Origin: JAVVSK01 sp036654235
GTDB lineage: Bacteria > Bacillota > Clostridia > Christensenellales > CAG-138
Direction of reading: 5' to 3'
Assembly: GCA_036654235.1 (NCBI GenBank)
Contig: JAVVSK010000024.1
Coordinates: 1 to 17,498, forward strand
Length of the DNA: 17,498 bases
Shown: positions 1 to 6,725 of the stretch, piece after piece
Layout of the letters: each line of letters opens with the position of its first letter
How positions within the stretch are numbered: position 1 is the first letter of the stretch
Translations under genes and position numbers: made by a program
Notes under the pieces: model-generated
Databases searched by the model: none
What the model saw: only the letters and a program-made list of their open reading frames with translations
What the model was told of the DNA's origin: nothing

Positions 1-83
1 CTGCAGATTGTCACAAAATATGCTCCGCTAGATGAATAATCATATCCCTCTAGCCGTATCTTTTTCCTTTTTGGCAAATCCAT
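1..83 (-). CDS. REP-associated tyrosine transposase (RAYT), N-terminal fragment cut by window edge
   Basis: The gene reads leftwards and leaves the window after 27 codons. The start is the ATG at 83-81, preceded on the minus strand by a good ribosome binding site (AAGGTGG). The translated N-terminus begins MDLPKRKKIRLEGYDYSS and continues to YFVTIC at the edge. The pattern of a basic patch, R-L-x-G-Y-D-Y-S-S and then G-A-Y-F-V-T-I-C is the hallmark start of the RAYT/TnpA-REP branch of the IS200/IS605 Y1 transposases, which nick single-stranded DNA with a catalytic tyrosine and are linked to REP hairpins. The HUH motif and catalytic tyrosine would lie outside the window, so integrity cannot be judged. 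The family call rests on a short but distinctive stretch. Confidence 0.8.
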   Translation of the reverse strand, partial: MDLPKRKKIRLEGYDYSSSGAYFVTIC

Positions 84-140
84 GTTATCGCCACCTTATA
101 AGGATTATATAAATACACCCAATTAGGGCAATTTTCCTAC

Positions 141-172
141 TCTACCGTTTCATAAATATTTCCTTCGGTAGA
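141..172. repeat. Inverted repeat upstream of the RAYT gene (possible REP-like hairpin)
   Basis: TCTACCG (141-147) and CGGTAGA (166-172) are perfect 7-base complements separated by 18 bases. The hairpin lies 58 bases upstream of the RAYT start. RAYT genes are usually flanked by REP hairpins that their product recognises, so this may be such a site. A 7-bp stem with a long loop is weak, and chance is possible. Confidence 0.3.
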
Positions 173-294
173 TTTATCAATACTATTTTACCATACCCAA
201 GTCAAACATTCCACAGTCAAATTGTTAACTCTGCTGAATAGCTTTCTCTGCCCTGCTGTGGTATCGTGTGTTGCTGAAAGGTAGGTGACACAGG

Positions 295-451
295 ATGCAG
301 GAAATACTGAAAGATTTATACTACGGTAACATCAACCAAAACTCCAAGCAATTTGTAAAAGGCGTCTTCTCCTGTTTTCTCACAATTAACCGAGGATGCG
401 ATTTGGATGGATGATGAGGATATGATCCTTCGTCTGTATAAGATTAAGTAA
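295..451 (+). pseudogene. Small gene remnant, N-terminus resembling DUF6809-type proteins, frame broken
   Basis: An ATG at 295 with a purine-rich AAAGGTAGG site (277-285) opens a 39-codon frame ending with TGA at 412-414. It starts MQEILKDLYYGNINQN, which I recognise from memory as the usual opening of small clostridial proteins of the DUF6809 type (about 90 residues). The match stops after about 22 residues. From about 371 a different frame is coding-like (SQLTEDAIWMDDEDMILRLY) and ends at TAA 449-451. The simplest reading is an internally deleted and frameshifted small gene. The origin of the second fragment is not recognised, and it could belong to another gene. Nothing else is evident between 84 and 294 apart from the inverted repeat at 141-172. 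Confidence 0.4.
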
Positions 452-581
452 TATATTATCCTGAATTTTTGCTTGCAAATGACCTATATTACTGGATTGC
501 TATGCAAGATTCGGGATAACTATTTAGTCGGGATAAGTAGTGCTTGCAACATTGATATAAGATCTTCAAATCATTTTCATA

Positions 582-610
582 TTGACATTCATCGATTCGA
601 CGTGTATAAT
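582..610 (+). promoter_or_regulatory. Consensus sigma-A promoter of the ars operon
   Basis: TTGACA at 582-587 and TATAAT at 605-610 are separated by exactly 17 bases, so both hexamers match the vegetative consensus perfectly. It lies 36 bases upstream of the arsR start. A promoter this strong fits a gene that is held down by its own repressor. The roughly 130 bases before it (452-581) hold no gene I can support. Confidence 0.92.
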
Positions 611-616
611 AAACGA

Positions 617-632
617 ATTGAAAATATTCAAT
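617..632. promoter_or_regulatory. Probable ArsR operator (inverted repeat)
   Basis: ATTGAAAATATTCAAT is an inverted repeat with 6-base arms and a 4-base centre. It starts 7 bases after the -10 box, so it covers the expected transcription start, and ends just before the arsR ribosome binding site. ArsR/SmtB repressors bind AT-rich inverted repeats at this position and leave when metalloid or metal binds their thiols. The assignment to ArsR is inferred from position and symmetry. Confidence 0.72.
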
Positions 633-645
633 GCGAGGTGATGAT

Positions 646-954
646 ATGGCAACGATCCATGAAGAACGGGCAAGGATATTCAAGGCTTTTTGTGATGAAA
701 ACCGCTTGCGAATATTGGAATTGCTGCAAAGTGGTGAAAAATGCGCTTGCAAGCTACTGGATGATTTGAACATTCAACAGTCTACTCTGTCGCACCACAT
801 GAAAATCCTGTGTGATGCAGGAGTTGTGAAAGGCCGCAAGGATGGCAAGTGGACGCACTATTCAATAGATTTAGCCGGGAGCGAGTATGCGCAAAAGACG
901 TTACTGCATATACTGACAATAAACAATAGCGAACCGGATAGCTGCTGCGAATGA
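646..954 (+). CDS. arsR: ArsR/SmtB-family metalloid-responsive repressor
   Basis: This 102-residue protein is the right size for an ArsR winged-helix repressor. The recognition helix region reads QQSTLSHHMKIL, followed by the wing (GRKDGKWTHYSID). The pair C33 and C35 in EKCACKLL matches the ELCVC-type arsenite site of classical ArsR proteins; C16 and a C-terminal DSCCE add possible ligands. I chose the ATG at 646 because GAGGTG (635-640) sits 5 bases before it; an in-frame ATG at 631 overlaps the operator and has no such site. The protein should bind the repeat at 617-632 and release it when As(III) or a similar thiophilic ion is bound, inducing the downstream operon. The inducer is inferred, not shown. 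Confidence 0.93.
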   Translation: MATIHEERARIFKAFCDENRLRILELLQSGEKCACKLLDDLNIQQSTLSHHMKILCDAGVVKGRKDGKWTHYSIDLAGSEYAQKTLLHILTINNSEPDSCCE

Positions 955-956
955 CG

Positions 957-982
957 AAAGGCCACTATAAGACGTGGCTTTT
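957..982 (+). terminator. Hairpin after arsR (terminator or attenuator)
   Basis: GCCAC (961-965) pairs with GTGGC (974-978), and the stem extends through AAAG/TTTT to 957 and 982. The T-run is only four bases, so this may be a partial terminator or a processing site that lowers expression of the genes after arsR rather than a full stop. Confidence 0.5.
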
Positions 983-991
983 CAAAAGCTC

Positions 992-1012
992 ATTGAATCG
1001 ACAGTTTTCAAT
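992..1012. promoter_or_regulatory. Second inverted repeat with the same half-sites as the arsR operator
   Basis: ATTGAA (992-997) and TTCAAT (1007-1012) are identical to the two arms of the operator at 617-632 but are 9 bases apart instead of 4. The site lies 27 bases before the permease start. It could be a secondary ArsR site. The different spacing argues against identical binding, and I see no convincing promoter here. Confidence 0.3.
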
Positions 1013-1039
1013 TTATCTATTTGACTGAGAGGTAATCGT

Positions 1040-2053
1040 ATGCAGGTGTTGAAAGCAATTTTGGACTTTTTTCAAAATCAGATTCTCGGCATGAAGTGGC
1101 TCAATGAAGTATTGGGCTCCGGTCTTGCGGCATTGGGGCTTGATACTTCAAATCGCTGGGTAGGCAGCATTCAGTTTTTCATTTATGACGTAGTAAAAAT
1201 CACGATTCTTCTATGCTTCTTGATTTTCCTTATTAGCTATATTCAAAGTTATTTCCCGCCGGAACGAAGCAAACGGATTCTTGGTCGATTCCGCGGGGTT
1301 GGCGCAAATTGCGTCGCCGCGCTGCTTGGCACGGTAACGCCGTTCTGTTCCTGCTCATCAATTCCCCTGTTCATTGGGTTTACAAGCGCAGGGCTGCCGC
1401 TTGGCGTTACGTTTTCCTTTTTGATTTCCTCGCCTATGGTTGATCTCGGATCGCTGCTGCTGCTCATGAGCATCTTCGGATGGAAGGTCGCGGTGATCTA
1501 TGTGGTGGTCGGTCTTGTGATTGCAGTTGTCGGCGGCACGCTCATTGAAAAGCTGCACATGGAAAAATATGTGGAGAGTTTTATCCTCACATCCGGCAGC
1601 GTAGATATTGAATCACCCGATTTGACAAGGAAAGACCGCTTAATCTATGCGAAAGAACAGATGCTTGCGACATTCAAGAAAGTGCTTCCTTACATCTTGA
1701 TTGGCGTGGGGATCGGTGCGATCATCCATAACTGGATTCCCGAAGCATGGGTGGCAACTGTTCTTGGCGACAACAACCCCTTTGGCGTGATACTGGCAAC
1801 GCTGATCGGCATTCCGATGTACGCAGATATTTTCGGCACAATCCCCATTGCTGAGGCGTTGCTTTCAAAAGGTGCGCTGCTTGGCACGGTGTTATCGTTC
1901 ATGATGGCGGTTACAACGTTGTCGCTGCCCTCTATCATCATGCTCCGTAAGGCGGTAAAACCGAAGCTGTTGGCGCTATTTATTGGTATTTGCGCGGTAG
2001 GTATTATACTTGTTGGATATTTCTTCAATCTGATCCAGCCGTTCATCGTATAG
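1040..2053 (+). CDS. ArsP/UPF0718-family permease (metalloid efflux)
   Basis: This is a 337-residue polytopic membrane protein with hydrophobic segments at roughly residues 48-70, 88-112, 118-143, 150-170, 215-230, 247-268, 280-300 and 310-330. The family signature TPFCSCSS (T100-S107, cysteines 103 and 105) and a second conserved stretch GIPMYADIFG (257-266) place it in the ArsP_1/UPF0718 permeases, some of which expel trivalent organoarsenicals. The paired cysteines suit a thiophilic substrate. The start is supported by GAGAGGTAA upstream. The next gene begins 12 bases after the stop. Location behind arsR supports metalloid export; the true substrate could also be another ion or thiol compound. 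The reading frame is intact, unlike the acr3 gene downstream. Confidence 0.85.
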   Translation: MQVLKAILDFFQNQILGMKWLNEVLGSGLAALGLDTSNRWVGSIQFFIYDVVKITILLCFLIFLISYIQSYFPPERSKRILGRFRGVGANCVAALLGTVTPFCSCSSIPLFIGFTSAGLPLGVTFSFLISSPMVDLGSLLLLMSIFGWKVAVIYVVVGLVIAVVGGTLIEKLHMEKYVESFILTSGSVDIESPDLTRKDRLIYAKEQMLATFKKVLPYILIGVGIGAIIHNWIPEAWVATVLGDNNPFGVILATLIGIPMYADIFGTIPIAEALLSKGALLGTVLSFMMAVTTLSLPSIIMLRKAVKPKLLALFIGICAVGIILVGYFFNLIQPFIV

Positions 2054-2065
2054 GAGGTTATTGCT

Positions 2066-2866
2066 ATGGCAAAAACATGGTATCCCGTGATTGACTATTT
2101 GACTTGTTTGGAATGTGGCACTTGCGTGAGCTTCTGCCCGCATGGTGTATATGATACCGAAAAAGCGCCCTCGCCTGTGGTAGTAAATACAGCAAACTGC
2201 ATCGACCATTGCCACGGATGCGGCAATAAATGCCTTGTGGGTGCGATTGCCTATGTTGGCGATAATACCGGTTGGATGCCGCCCAGCGCAAAAACACACG
2301 AGATATCGGAGACTTGTTGCTGTGGTGGCGACTCCGAGAAGGAGACGGTATCCTGCTCCTGTGACTGCGAACAGGAGCCCGCGAAGCGAGTGTTGATAGA
2401 GTATCTGTATCTTGATCTCAACACCTGTGACCGTTGCATCGGCACGGACGCAGTATTGGATGAAACCGTGGCGGCAATCACGCCCGCGCTGAAGCTTGCC
2501 GGATTTGCCGTAGATTATGAAAAGCATGAGATAGCGACGCCGGAATTGGCAACGCAGCATCGTTTCCTTTCCTCTCCGACCATTCGGGTAAACGGGCAGG
2601 ATATTTGTGAGTGCGTTGCGGAAACCAACTGCGGATGTTGTGGCGAGATCAGCAGCACAGATGTAGATTGCCGCGTCTTTGAATATGAAGGCAAGCCTTA
2701 CGAAGTGCCGCCCAAAGCCATGCTTGCCGAAGCCATTTTCAAAGCGGTTTTCTCTGCGAACATTGGCTGCTCTTGCCGCAGTTACACGTTGCCAGAAAAT
2801 CTGAAACGGTTTTATGACGGGAAGACTACTAACACTCCGAAATGTTCTTGCGGAGGAAAGTGCTGA
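2066..2866 (+). CDS. Cysteine-rich 2[4Fe-4S] ferredoxin fused to a DUF2703 thioredoxin-like domain
   Basis: The 266-residue cytoplasmic protein has 27 cysteines (about 10%). Residues 1-60 carry two cluster motifs: C14-x2-C17-x2-C20-x3-C24-P, and C45-x3-C49-x2-C52-x3-C56. A linker (about 84-101) contains Cys-Cys-Cys and S-C-S-C-D-C, suited to metal binding. From about residue 108 the sequence VLIEYLYLDLNTCDRC starts a DUF2703-like domain with a thioredoxin-style C121-x2-C124 pair. Further pairs are C181/C183, C191/C192 and C235/C237, and the tail ends CSCGGKC. TAGGAGG precedes the ATG, and the stop abuts the next start. The architecture suggests electron transfer from a low-potential donor to a dithiol acting on a metalloid or on the neighbouring thioredoxins. 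That role is inferred; DUF2703 has no settled function that I know of. Confidence 0.82.
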   Translation: MAKTWYPVIDYLTCLECGTCVSFCPHGVYDTEKAPSPVVVNTANCIDHCHGCGNKCLVGAIAYVGDNTGWMPPSAKTHEISETCCCGGDSEKETVSCSCDCEQEPAKRVLIEYLYLDLNTCDRCIGTDAVLDETVAAITPALKLAGFAVDYEKHEIATPELATQHRFLSSPTIRVNGQDICECVAETNCGCCGEISSTDVDCRVFEYEGKPYEVPPKAMLAEAIFKAVFSANIGCSCRSYTLPENLKRFYDGKTTNTPKCSCGGKC

Positions 2867-3453
2867 ATGAAGCGTTGGGTTAAAATAGCTATTATCGTTG
2901 CGATTGCGTTGGTTGTCGTCGGCATCTTTAGCATAAAGATGGCGCAACAGAATAGCGATGTGCCGCAGGATGCGGTCACGCAGCCGAACAGCACCGCTAC
3001 GCAAAAGCCAAGCGGTACCGTTGAGACGGAGCAGGAAGACGTAAGCGCGGAGCGTTATCCACTCCAAATCACTAAAGCCGATCTCAATGCAATCAAAGCA
3101 TACGGCGTTCCTACCGTAATTGACTTTGCTCGGATTCCTGCATTCCGTGTAAAGAGATGGCTCCCGTATTGAAAACGCTCAATGCCGAATGGCAGGATCG
3201 GGCGGCGGTGCAATTTATTGATGTATGGGAATATACAAATGGGGTTGAGGACTTCCCTGTATCGGTTATTCCCACGCAGATATTTTTCAATGCGGATGGA
3301 TCGCCTTATGTTCCAAGCGAGGAAATCCAAAAGGAAATTGAGTTTATCATGTATGAGAATAAAGAAACGGACGAACACGTTTTTACAGCGCATCAAGGTG
3401 GAATCACCGAAGAACAGATGCGCGCCATTTTTGCTGAAATGGGGATTAAATGA
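2867..3453 (+). pseudogene. Membrane-anchored thioredoxin-like protein, single-base frameshift before the CxxC
   Basis: The first part (2867 onwards, immediately after the preceding TGA, with GGAGGAAAG upstream) encodes a signal-anchor helix at residues 4-24, a Ser/Thr/Gln-rich linker, and the start of a thioredoxin fold (YGVPTVIDF). At 3125-3129 the sequence TTTGC appears to have lost one base: adding a G gives DFGSDSCIPCKEMAPVLKTL, with the catalytic C-I-P-C encoded at 3139-3150. The rest of the fold, including the cis-proline region SVIPTQIFF, is open in the other frame to TGA 3451-3453. As read, translation ends at 3172 and lacks the active site. Intact, it would be an extracytoplasmic thioredoxin of about 195 residues, the expected partner of the CcdA next door. 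A sequencing error in the GG pair is a real alternative. Confidence 0.85.
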
Positions 3454-4145
3454 TGGTAAATGCGTGGTTGGAACAACTCTCGGCGCTGATTCAATCGAGC
3501 GCTTGGCTCGCGCCGCTGCTGGCTTTGCTTGCCGGCGTGCTCACATCGTTCACGCCCTGTTCGCTTTCAAGCATCCCGCTTGTGATAGGCTTCGTGGGCG
3601 GCACGGGTCAGCGGGATACCAAACGCGCATTTCGGCTTTCTCTGACGTTCGCAGCCGGAGCAGCCGTGACGTTCACGACGTTGGGCGTAATCGCGTCGCT
3701 TGCAGGCCGGCTCATGGGAACATCTGCGTCTTGGTGGTACATCATCCTCGGCGTATTGATGGTGCTGATGGCATTGCAAACTTGGGGCGTGTTTGAGATC
3801 ATTCCATCAAGCTATTTGCTTGGCAAGAATACCAAACGCGGTTATGTGGGCGCGTTTTTTGCGGGGATTCTTGGCGGCGTGTTTTCCTCCCCTTGCTCAA
3901 CGCCCGTGCTGATTGCCCTGCTTGCTATCGTTGCAGGTAAGGGTAGCATCCTATGGGGAATCCTGCTGCTTTTGCTATATTCCGTCGGCCATGGCATCCT
4001 TTCTGTCGTTACGGGAACATCCGTTGGATTTGTGCAAAAGCTATCGGCAAGCAAAAAATATGGCAAGGCGAGCACCATATTGAAAATCGTCATGGGCGCT
4101 CTGATTCTGCTCATTGGATTCTATATGTTCTATTTGGGATTCTAA
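3450..4145 (+). CDS. ccdA: CcdA-family transmembrane thiol:disulfide transporter
   Basis: A 231-residue protein with about six hydrophobic helices. The two family cysteines are seen in SFTPCSLSS (C37, end of helix 1) and in FSSPCSTPV (C149), the pseudo-repeat arrangement through which CcdA/DsbD-type proteins pass electrons across the membrane from cytoplasmic thioredoxin to an outer thioredoxin. The gene starts inside the previous stop (ATGA overlap at 3450-3453), so the pair was translationally coupled. A second ATG follows directly at 3453. The upstream outer thioredoxin and downstream cytoplasmic thioredoxin make this the likely middle of a dedicated relay rather than the cytochrome c maturation protein, as no haem-lyase genes are present. 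The frame is intact. Confidence 0.88.
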   Translation: MMVNAWLEQLSALIQSSAWLAPLLALLAGVLTSFTPCSLSSIPLVIGFVGGTGQRDTKRAFRLSLTFAAGAAVTFTTLGVIASLAGRLMGTSASWWYIILGVLMVLMALQTWGVFEIIPSSYLLGKNTKRGYVGAFFAGILGGVFSSPCSTPVLIALLAIVAGKGSILWGILLLLLYSVGHGILSVVTGTSVGFVQKLSASKKYGKASTILKIVMGALILLIGFYMFYLGF

Positions 4146-4171
4146 TTAAATTGGTAAAGGAGATAACGATT

Positions 4172-4543
4172 ATGGCATTGTTCGGTAAAAGAAAAGCGGA
4201 GGAAAAAGCAGCACCCGCTTGCGCTTGCAACGGTAACTGCGTCACTACGGAAGTAACGCAAATCATAAACGATTGCTACCCCGAAGCAAAGGACGGAATC
4301 TGTTGTATCAAGGTATTGGGCGCGGGTTGTAAGTCCTGTCACGCGCAATATGAAAACGCGCAGGAGGCAGCGCGGTCGATGGGACTTAACGTGGAAGTGG
4401 AATATATCACCGATATGCAAAAGGTCATGGCTTACGGAGTTATGAGTATGCCGGCTCTTGTGGTGAACGAAAAGGTTGTTTCGATGGGTAAGGTGCTAAA
4501 AGCCGTTGAAGTAGAGAAGCTATTACATAAACTCGGTTTCTAA
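4172..4543 (+). CDS. Small thioredoxin-like redox protein (MTH895/redox-active disulfide type)
   Basis: The start is the ATG at 4172, with AAAGGAG 5-11 bases before it; longer readings upstream run through the ccdA gene and are rejected. The 123-residue product has no signal peptide. Residues 15-23 hold a cysteine cluster (P-A-C-A-C-N-G-N-C), then the fold begins at about residue 43 (ICCIKVLGAGC). The active site is C53-K-S-C56, and the cis-proline is P94 (SMPALVV). This is the compact thioredoxin/glutaredoxin-like family found beside metalloid permeases. Between ccdA and acr3 it could be the cytoplasmic electron donor to CcdA or a reductant for metalloid-bound thiols. The extra N-terminal cysteines may bind metal. 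The exact partner is inferred. Confidence 0.85.
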   Translation: MALFGKRKAEEKAAPACACNGNCVTTEVTQIINDCYPEAKDGICCIKVLGAGCKSCHAQYENAQEAARSMGLNVEVEYITDMQKVMAYGVMSMPALVVNEKVVSMGKVLKAVEVEKLLHKLGF

Positions 4544-4559
4544 AGGGGGGGCAGCTATC

Positions 4560-5105
4560 ATGAGCATGAAAAAAAGCGGAATTAGTGTATTTCAGAAATA
4601 CTTAACCTTGCGGGTTATCCTCTGCATGGCGGAGGGGTATTCTGATTGGCAAGTTTCTGCCGGGCATTCAACAGTTTCTAAATCAATTTGAGTATGCGCG
4701 GGTTTCTATTCCGATAGCGATTCTCATTTGCCTCATGATCTATCCCATGATGATTAATGTCAATTTTCAAAGCATCAGAAATGTGGGAAAGAATCCGAAA
4801 GGTCGGTTTGTCATATGGATAACGAACTGGCTCATTAAGCCCTTTACGATGTACGGGATTGTCGTTCTGTTCTTCTTTGTGATATTCAAGTCGTTCATAA
4901 CGCCCGATCTTGCCACGGAATATCTTGCGGGTCGGTTTTGCTCGGCGCTGCGCCATGCACGGCAATGGTGTTTGTATGGAGCACCCTCACAAAAAGGCGA
5001 TTCCCGCTTATACCGTCGTGCAGATTGCGACGACCTCATTATTTTGGTCGCCTTTGTGCCGATTGTAAAGTTCCTGCTTGGGGTTTCCAATGTGTCCGTG
5101 CTCTG
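4560..5105 (+). pseudogene. acr3: Acr3 arsenite efflux pump, truncated with multiple frameshifts
   Basis: The start (ATG 4560, behind a run of seven G) reads SMKKSGISVFQKYL, then the frame changes near 4630-4643. Frame 1 carries IGKFLPG through YPMMINVNFQSIRNVGKNP and ATEYLAG. A missing base near 4930 shifts to LLGAAPCTAMVFVWSTLTK, which contains the family's conserved cysteine region. Several more small indels at about 4995-5032 disrupt the next helix before DLIILVAFVPIVKFLLGVSNVSV. At least five indels are needed within about 500 bases. The similarity stops near 5100, about half way through a normal Acr3 (about 350 residues, ten helices). The gene cannot make a pump. It would have exported As(III) using the membrane potential. 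Sequence identity to Acr3 is judged from memory of conserved motifs. Confidence 0.88.
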
Positions 5106-5601
5106 GGAAAAGATTTGGCTGAGCCGGAAGATAAAAACCCCGATAAATCCGTTTATTATGCCGATGAAACGGGTATTTATAAATTCATTTACCACTCCAA
5201 TGTCAGGGCAAAAAGAGGTGTAAAGGTCTACAGAAAAAATTAGAGGGGAAAAGTGCGAAAGGCTGTATATTGTGGCAGGAAAATGCGGGGACAAAATCGT
5301 CGTACCTATGACATATAGTGGCATCGCCGACAGTGCGCTTTACGAACTATGGTTTGAAAGTTTTTGTTCGGAAATCGTAGGCAATATTGTAGTAATTCAC
5401 AATGCAAGCATTCACATAAAAAACAAGTTGTTTGAAATAGCAGAGCGATTTAAGGTTACTTTACTGTTTCAACAGCCTTATTCTCCGAACTTTAATAAAA
5501 TTGAAAAATTTTGGGCATGGTTGAAAAAAGAACTTCGCACGGTCATGAAAATGTTCGATAACCTTTTCGATACAGTCTGTTGTTGTTTTCAAATTAATTA
5601 A
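5106..5601 (+). mobile_element. IS630-family transposase remnant (C-terminal half, inactive)
   Basis: From 5106 the sequence reads as the catalytic half of an IS630/Tc1-type DDE transposase: VYYADETGIYKF (first Asp at 5163-5165), then after a frameshift in the A-run at 5232-5239, IVAGKCGDKIVVPMTYSGIAD, VVIHNASIH, and PYSPNFNKIEKFWAWLK (Glu at 5503-5505). The second catalytic Asp, expected in VVIDNASIH, is replaced by His (CAC, 5398-5400). The N-terminal HTH half is absent. The element is therefore dead on three counts: truncation, frameshift and a lost catalytic residue. It is joined directly to the broken acr3 gene, so an insertion followed by deletion explains the junction near 5100. I could not identify terminal inverted repeats. 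Confidence 0.87.
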
Positions 5602-6634
5602 CTATACCAACTGATCCTTGACAGTTCGATCCCTATAATAAACTCAAAATCAGCAACGGTATATGTGTCGGTAATATGTAAATTCAGCTATGAAGCAACT
5701 CCCCAAATCGACTTCGAGTATATTGTGCTATATAGCTTTGATTTGAAGCGGTCAGCGAACGGCTCATTGGAGATTGTAAGTCGAAGCTATCCTACACTGT
5801 TTGATAAAGCATTTTGGGGCGATGCTGTTCCGACTGTTAAAGCTTACAGGAGCGAGAAAACGTGAAATTCAAAGCATGGTGTCGGAGGGCATAGCCGAAA
5901 ACGGCGCGACGGATAAAGACCTTGAATTTGAAAAAGCATCCGTTGAAACTCGTCTATATTATTCATATATTTCTACCGCCCGCGCTAATGCTGAAAGTAC
6001 AGCCGCATTCTATGCAGCGCCTACGAGTACATCGTTGACAGCGGGAACGGGGTATTCTTACTTCTATCCATCCGGATATTCAAAAGCTACTCTTGACTGC
6101 ACCAACTATGTGTCTTTTTGTCTGAATTACAGCAACGGTGGAAACATTCCGGAGGATTCAACAGGAAGCTGTAAGTGGCGCAAAAATACGCATGAACGGT
6201 ATAATGTCGATGGCTTTTATGAGTATTTTTCTGTAACAAAGAACAATAAAGAAAAAGGATTTTACGGGACAACCTATTATTCGGAAAGCAGCTATCCATC
6301 GTCAACAGTTCGGGCAAACACGGAAGTCAGCGATATAATCCAATTTAGTTCCGTGCGTGATAGCGTTTGGACTCATTCAGCGATAGTAACATCCAAGTCA
6401 TCTTCAAATACTGGTTATGTCTGTATACACGATGCACAATCATATTACAGTCAATGCAGTTTAAGCGGTTTCTATGTCCCTGTCTTACCCAACATCAAGT
6501 ACTTGCTACATTCGTTTTATGAAGATTACGGGGTATTACGCATAAGCACAAAAGCAAAACAGCCAAAAGCTCCTTTCTTGGCAACAAAAGGCAGAAAAAG
6601 CATGAACAGTTGTTTAACACCCTTGAAATATTAA
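5602..6634 (+). pseudogene. Amidase_6-type cysteine hydrolase, 5'-truncated and frameshifted
   Basis: Frame 1 is open from 5602, right after the transposase stop, with no start or signal peptide. It reads like the N-terminal NTF2-like region of such proteins (ATVYVSVICKFSYE, LEIVSRSYP) up to TGA 5863-5865. Between about 5801 and 5865 coding moves to frame 2, which runs to 6634. This contains the amidase_6 signature LDCTNYVSFCLNY (putative catalytic Cys at 6098-6100) and DIIQFSSVRDSVWTHSAIV (putative His at 6374-6376), then GYVCIHDAQ. Intact relatives are usually secreted peptidoglycan or peptide hydrolases. With no start, no signal peptide and a shifted frame, it should be non-functional. The C-terminal 50 residues or so look unusual and may also be degraded. 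Confidence 0.75.
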
Positions 6635-6725
6635 GAAAATCTGATAAAATGTGAGCGACAATGCAATCAAATCACCAAATTACGAATCTTAATAGGTGAA
6701 GGCATTCAAGCGAAAGGTAACCTTT

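Noticed and set aside
511..536. Direct repeat TCGGGATAA at 511-519 and 528-536 (and TGCTTGCAA at 470-478 and 541-549)
   Set aside because: Two copies each of nine bases with no link to a promoter or gene; not enough to call an array, origin or binding site.
473..773. Open frames of 94-98 codons on both strands ahead of and over arsR
   Set aside because: They overlap the perfect promoter, the operator and the start of arsR in other frames, and have no family features.
1976..3067. 363-codon open frame on the minus strand
   Set aside because: It lies antisense to the permease end, the ferredoxin-DUF2703 gene and the thioredoxin start, all of which have clear motifs and ribosome binding sites. 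It shows no recognisable domain and is a shadow of GC-rich codons.
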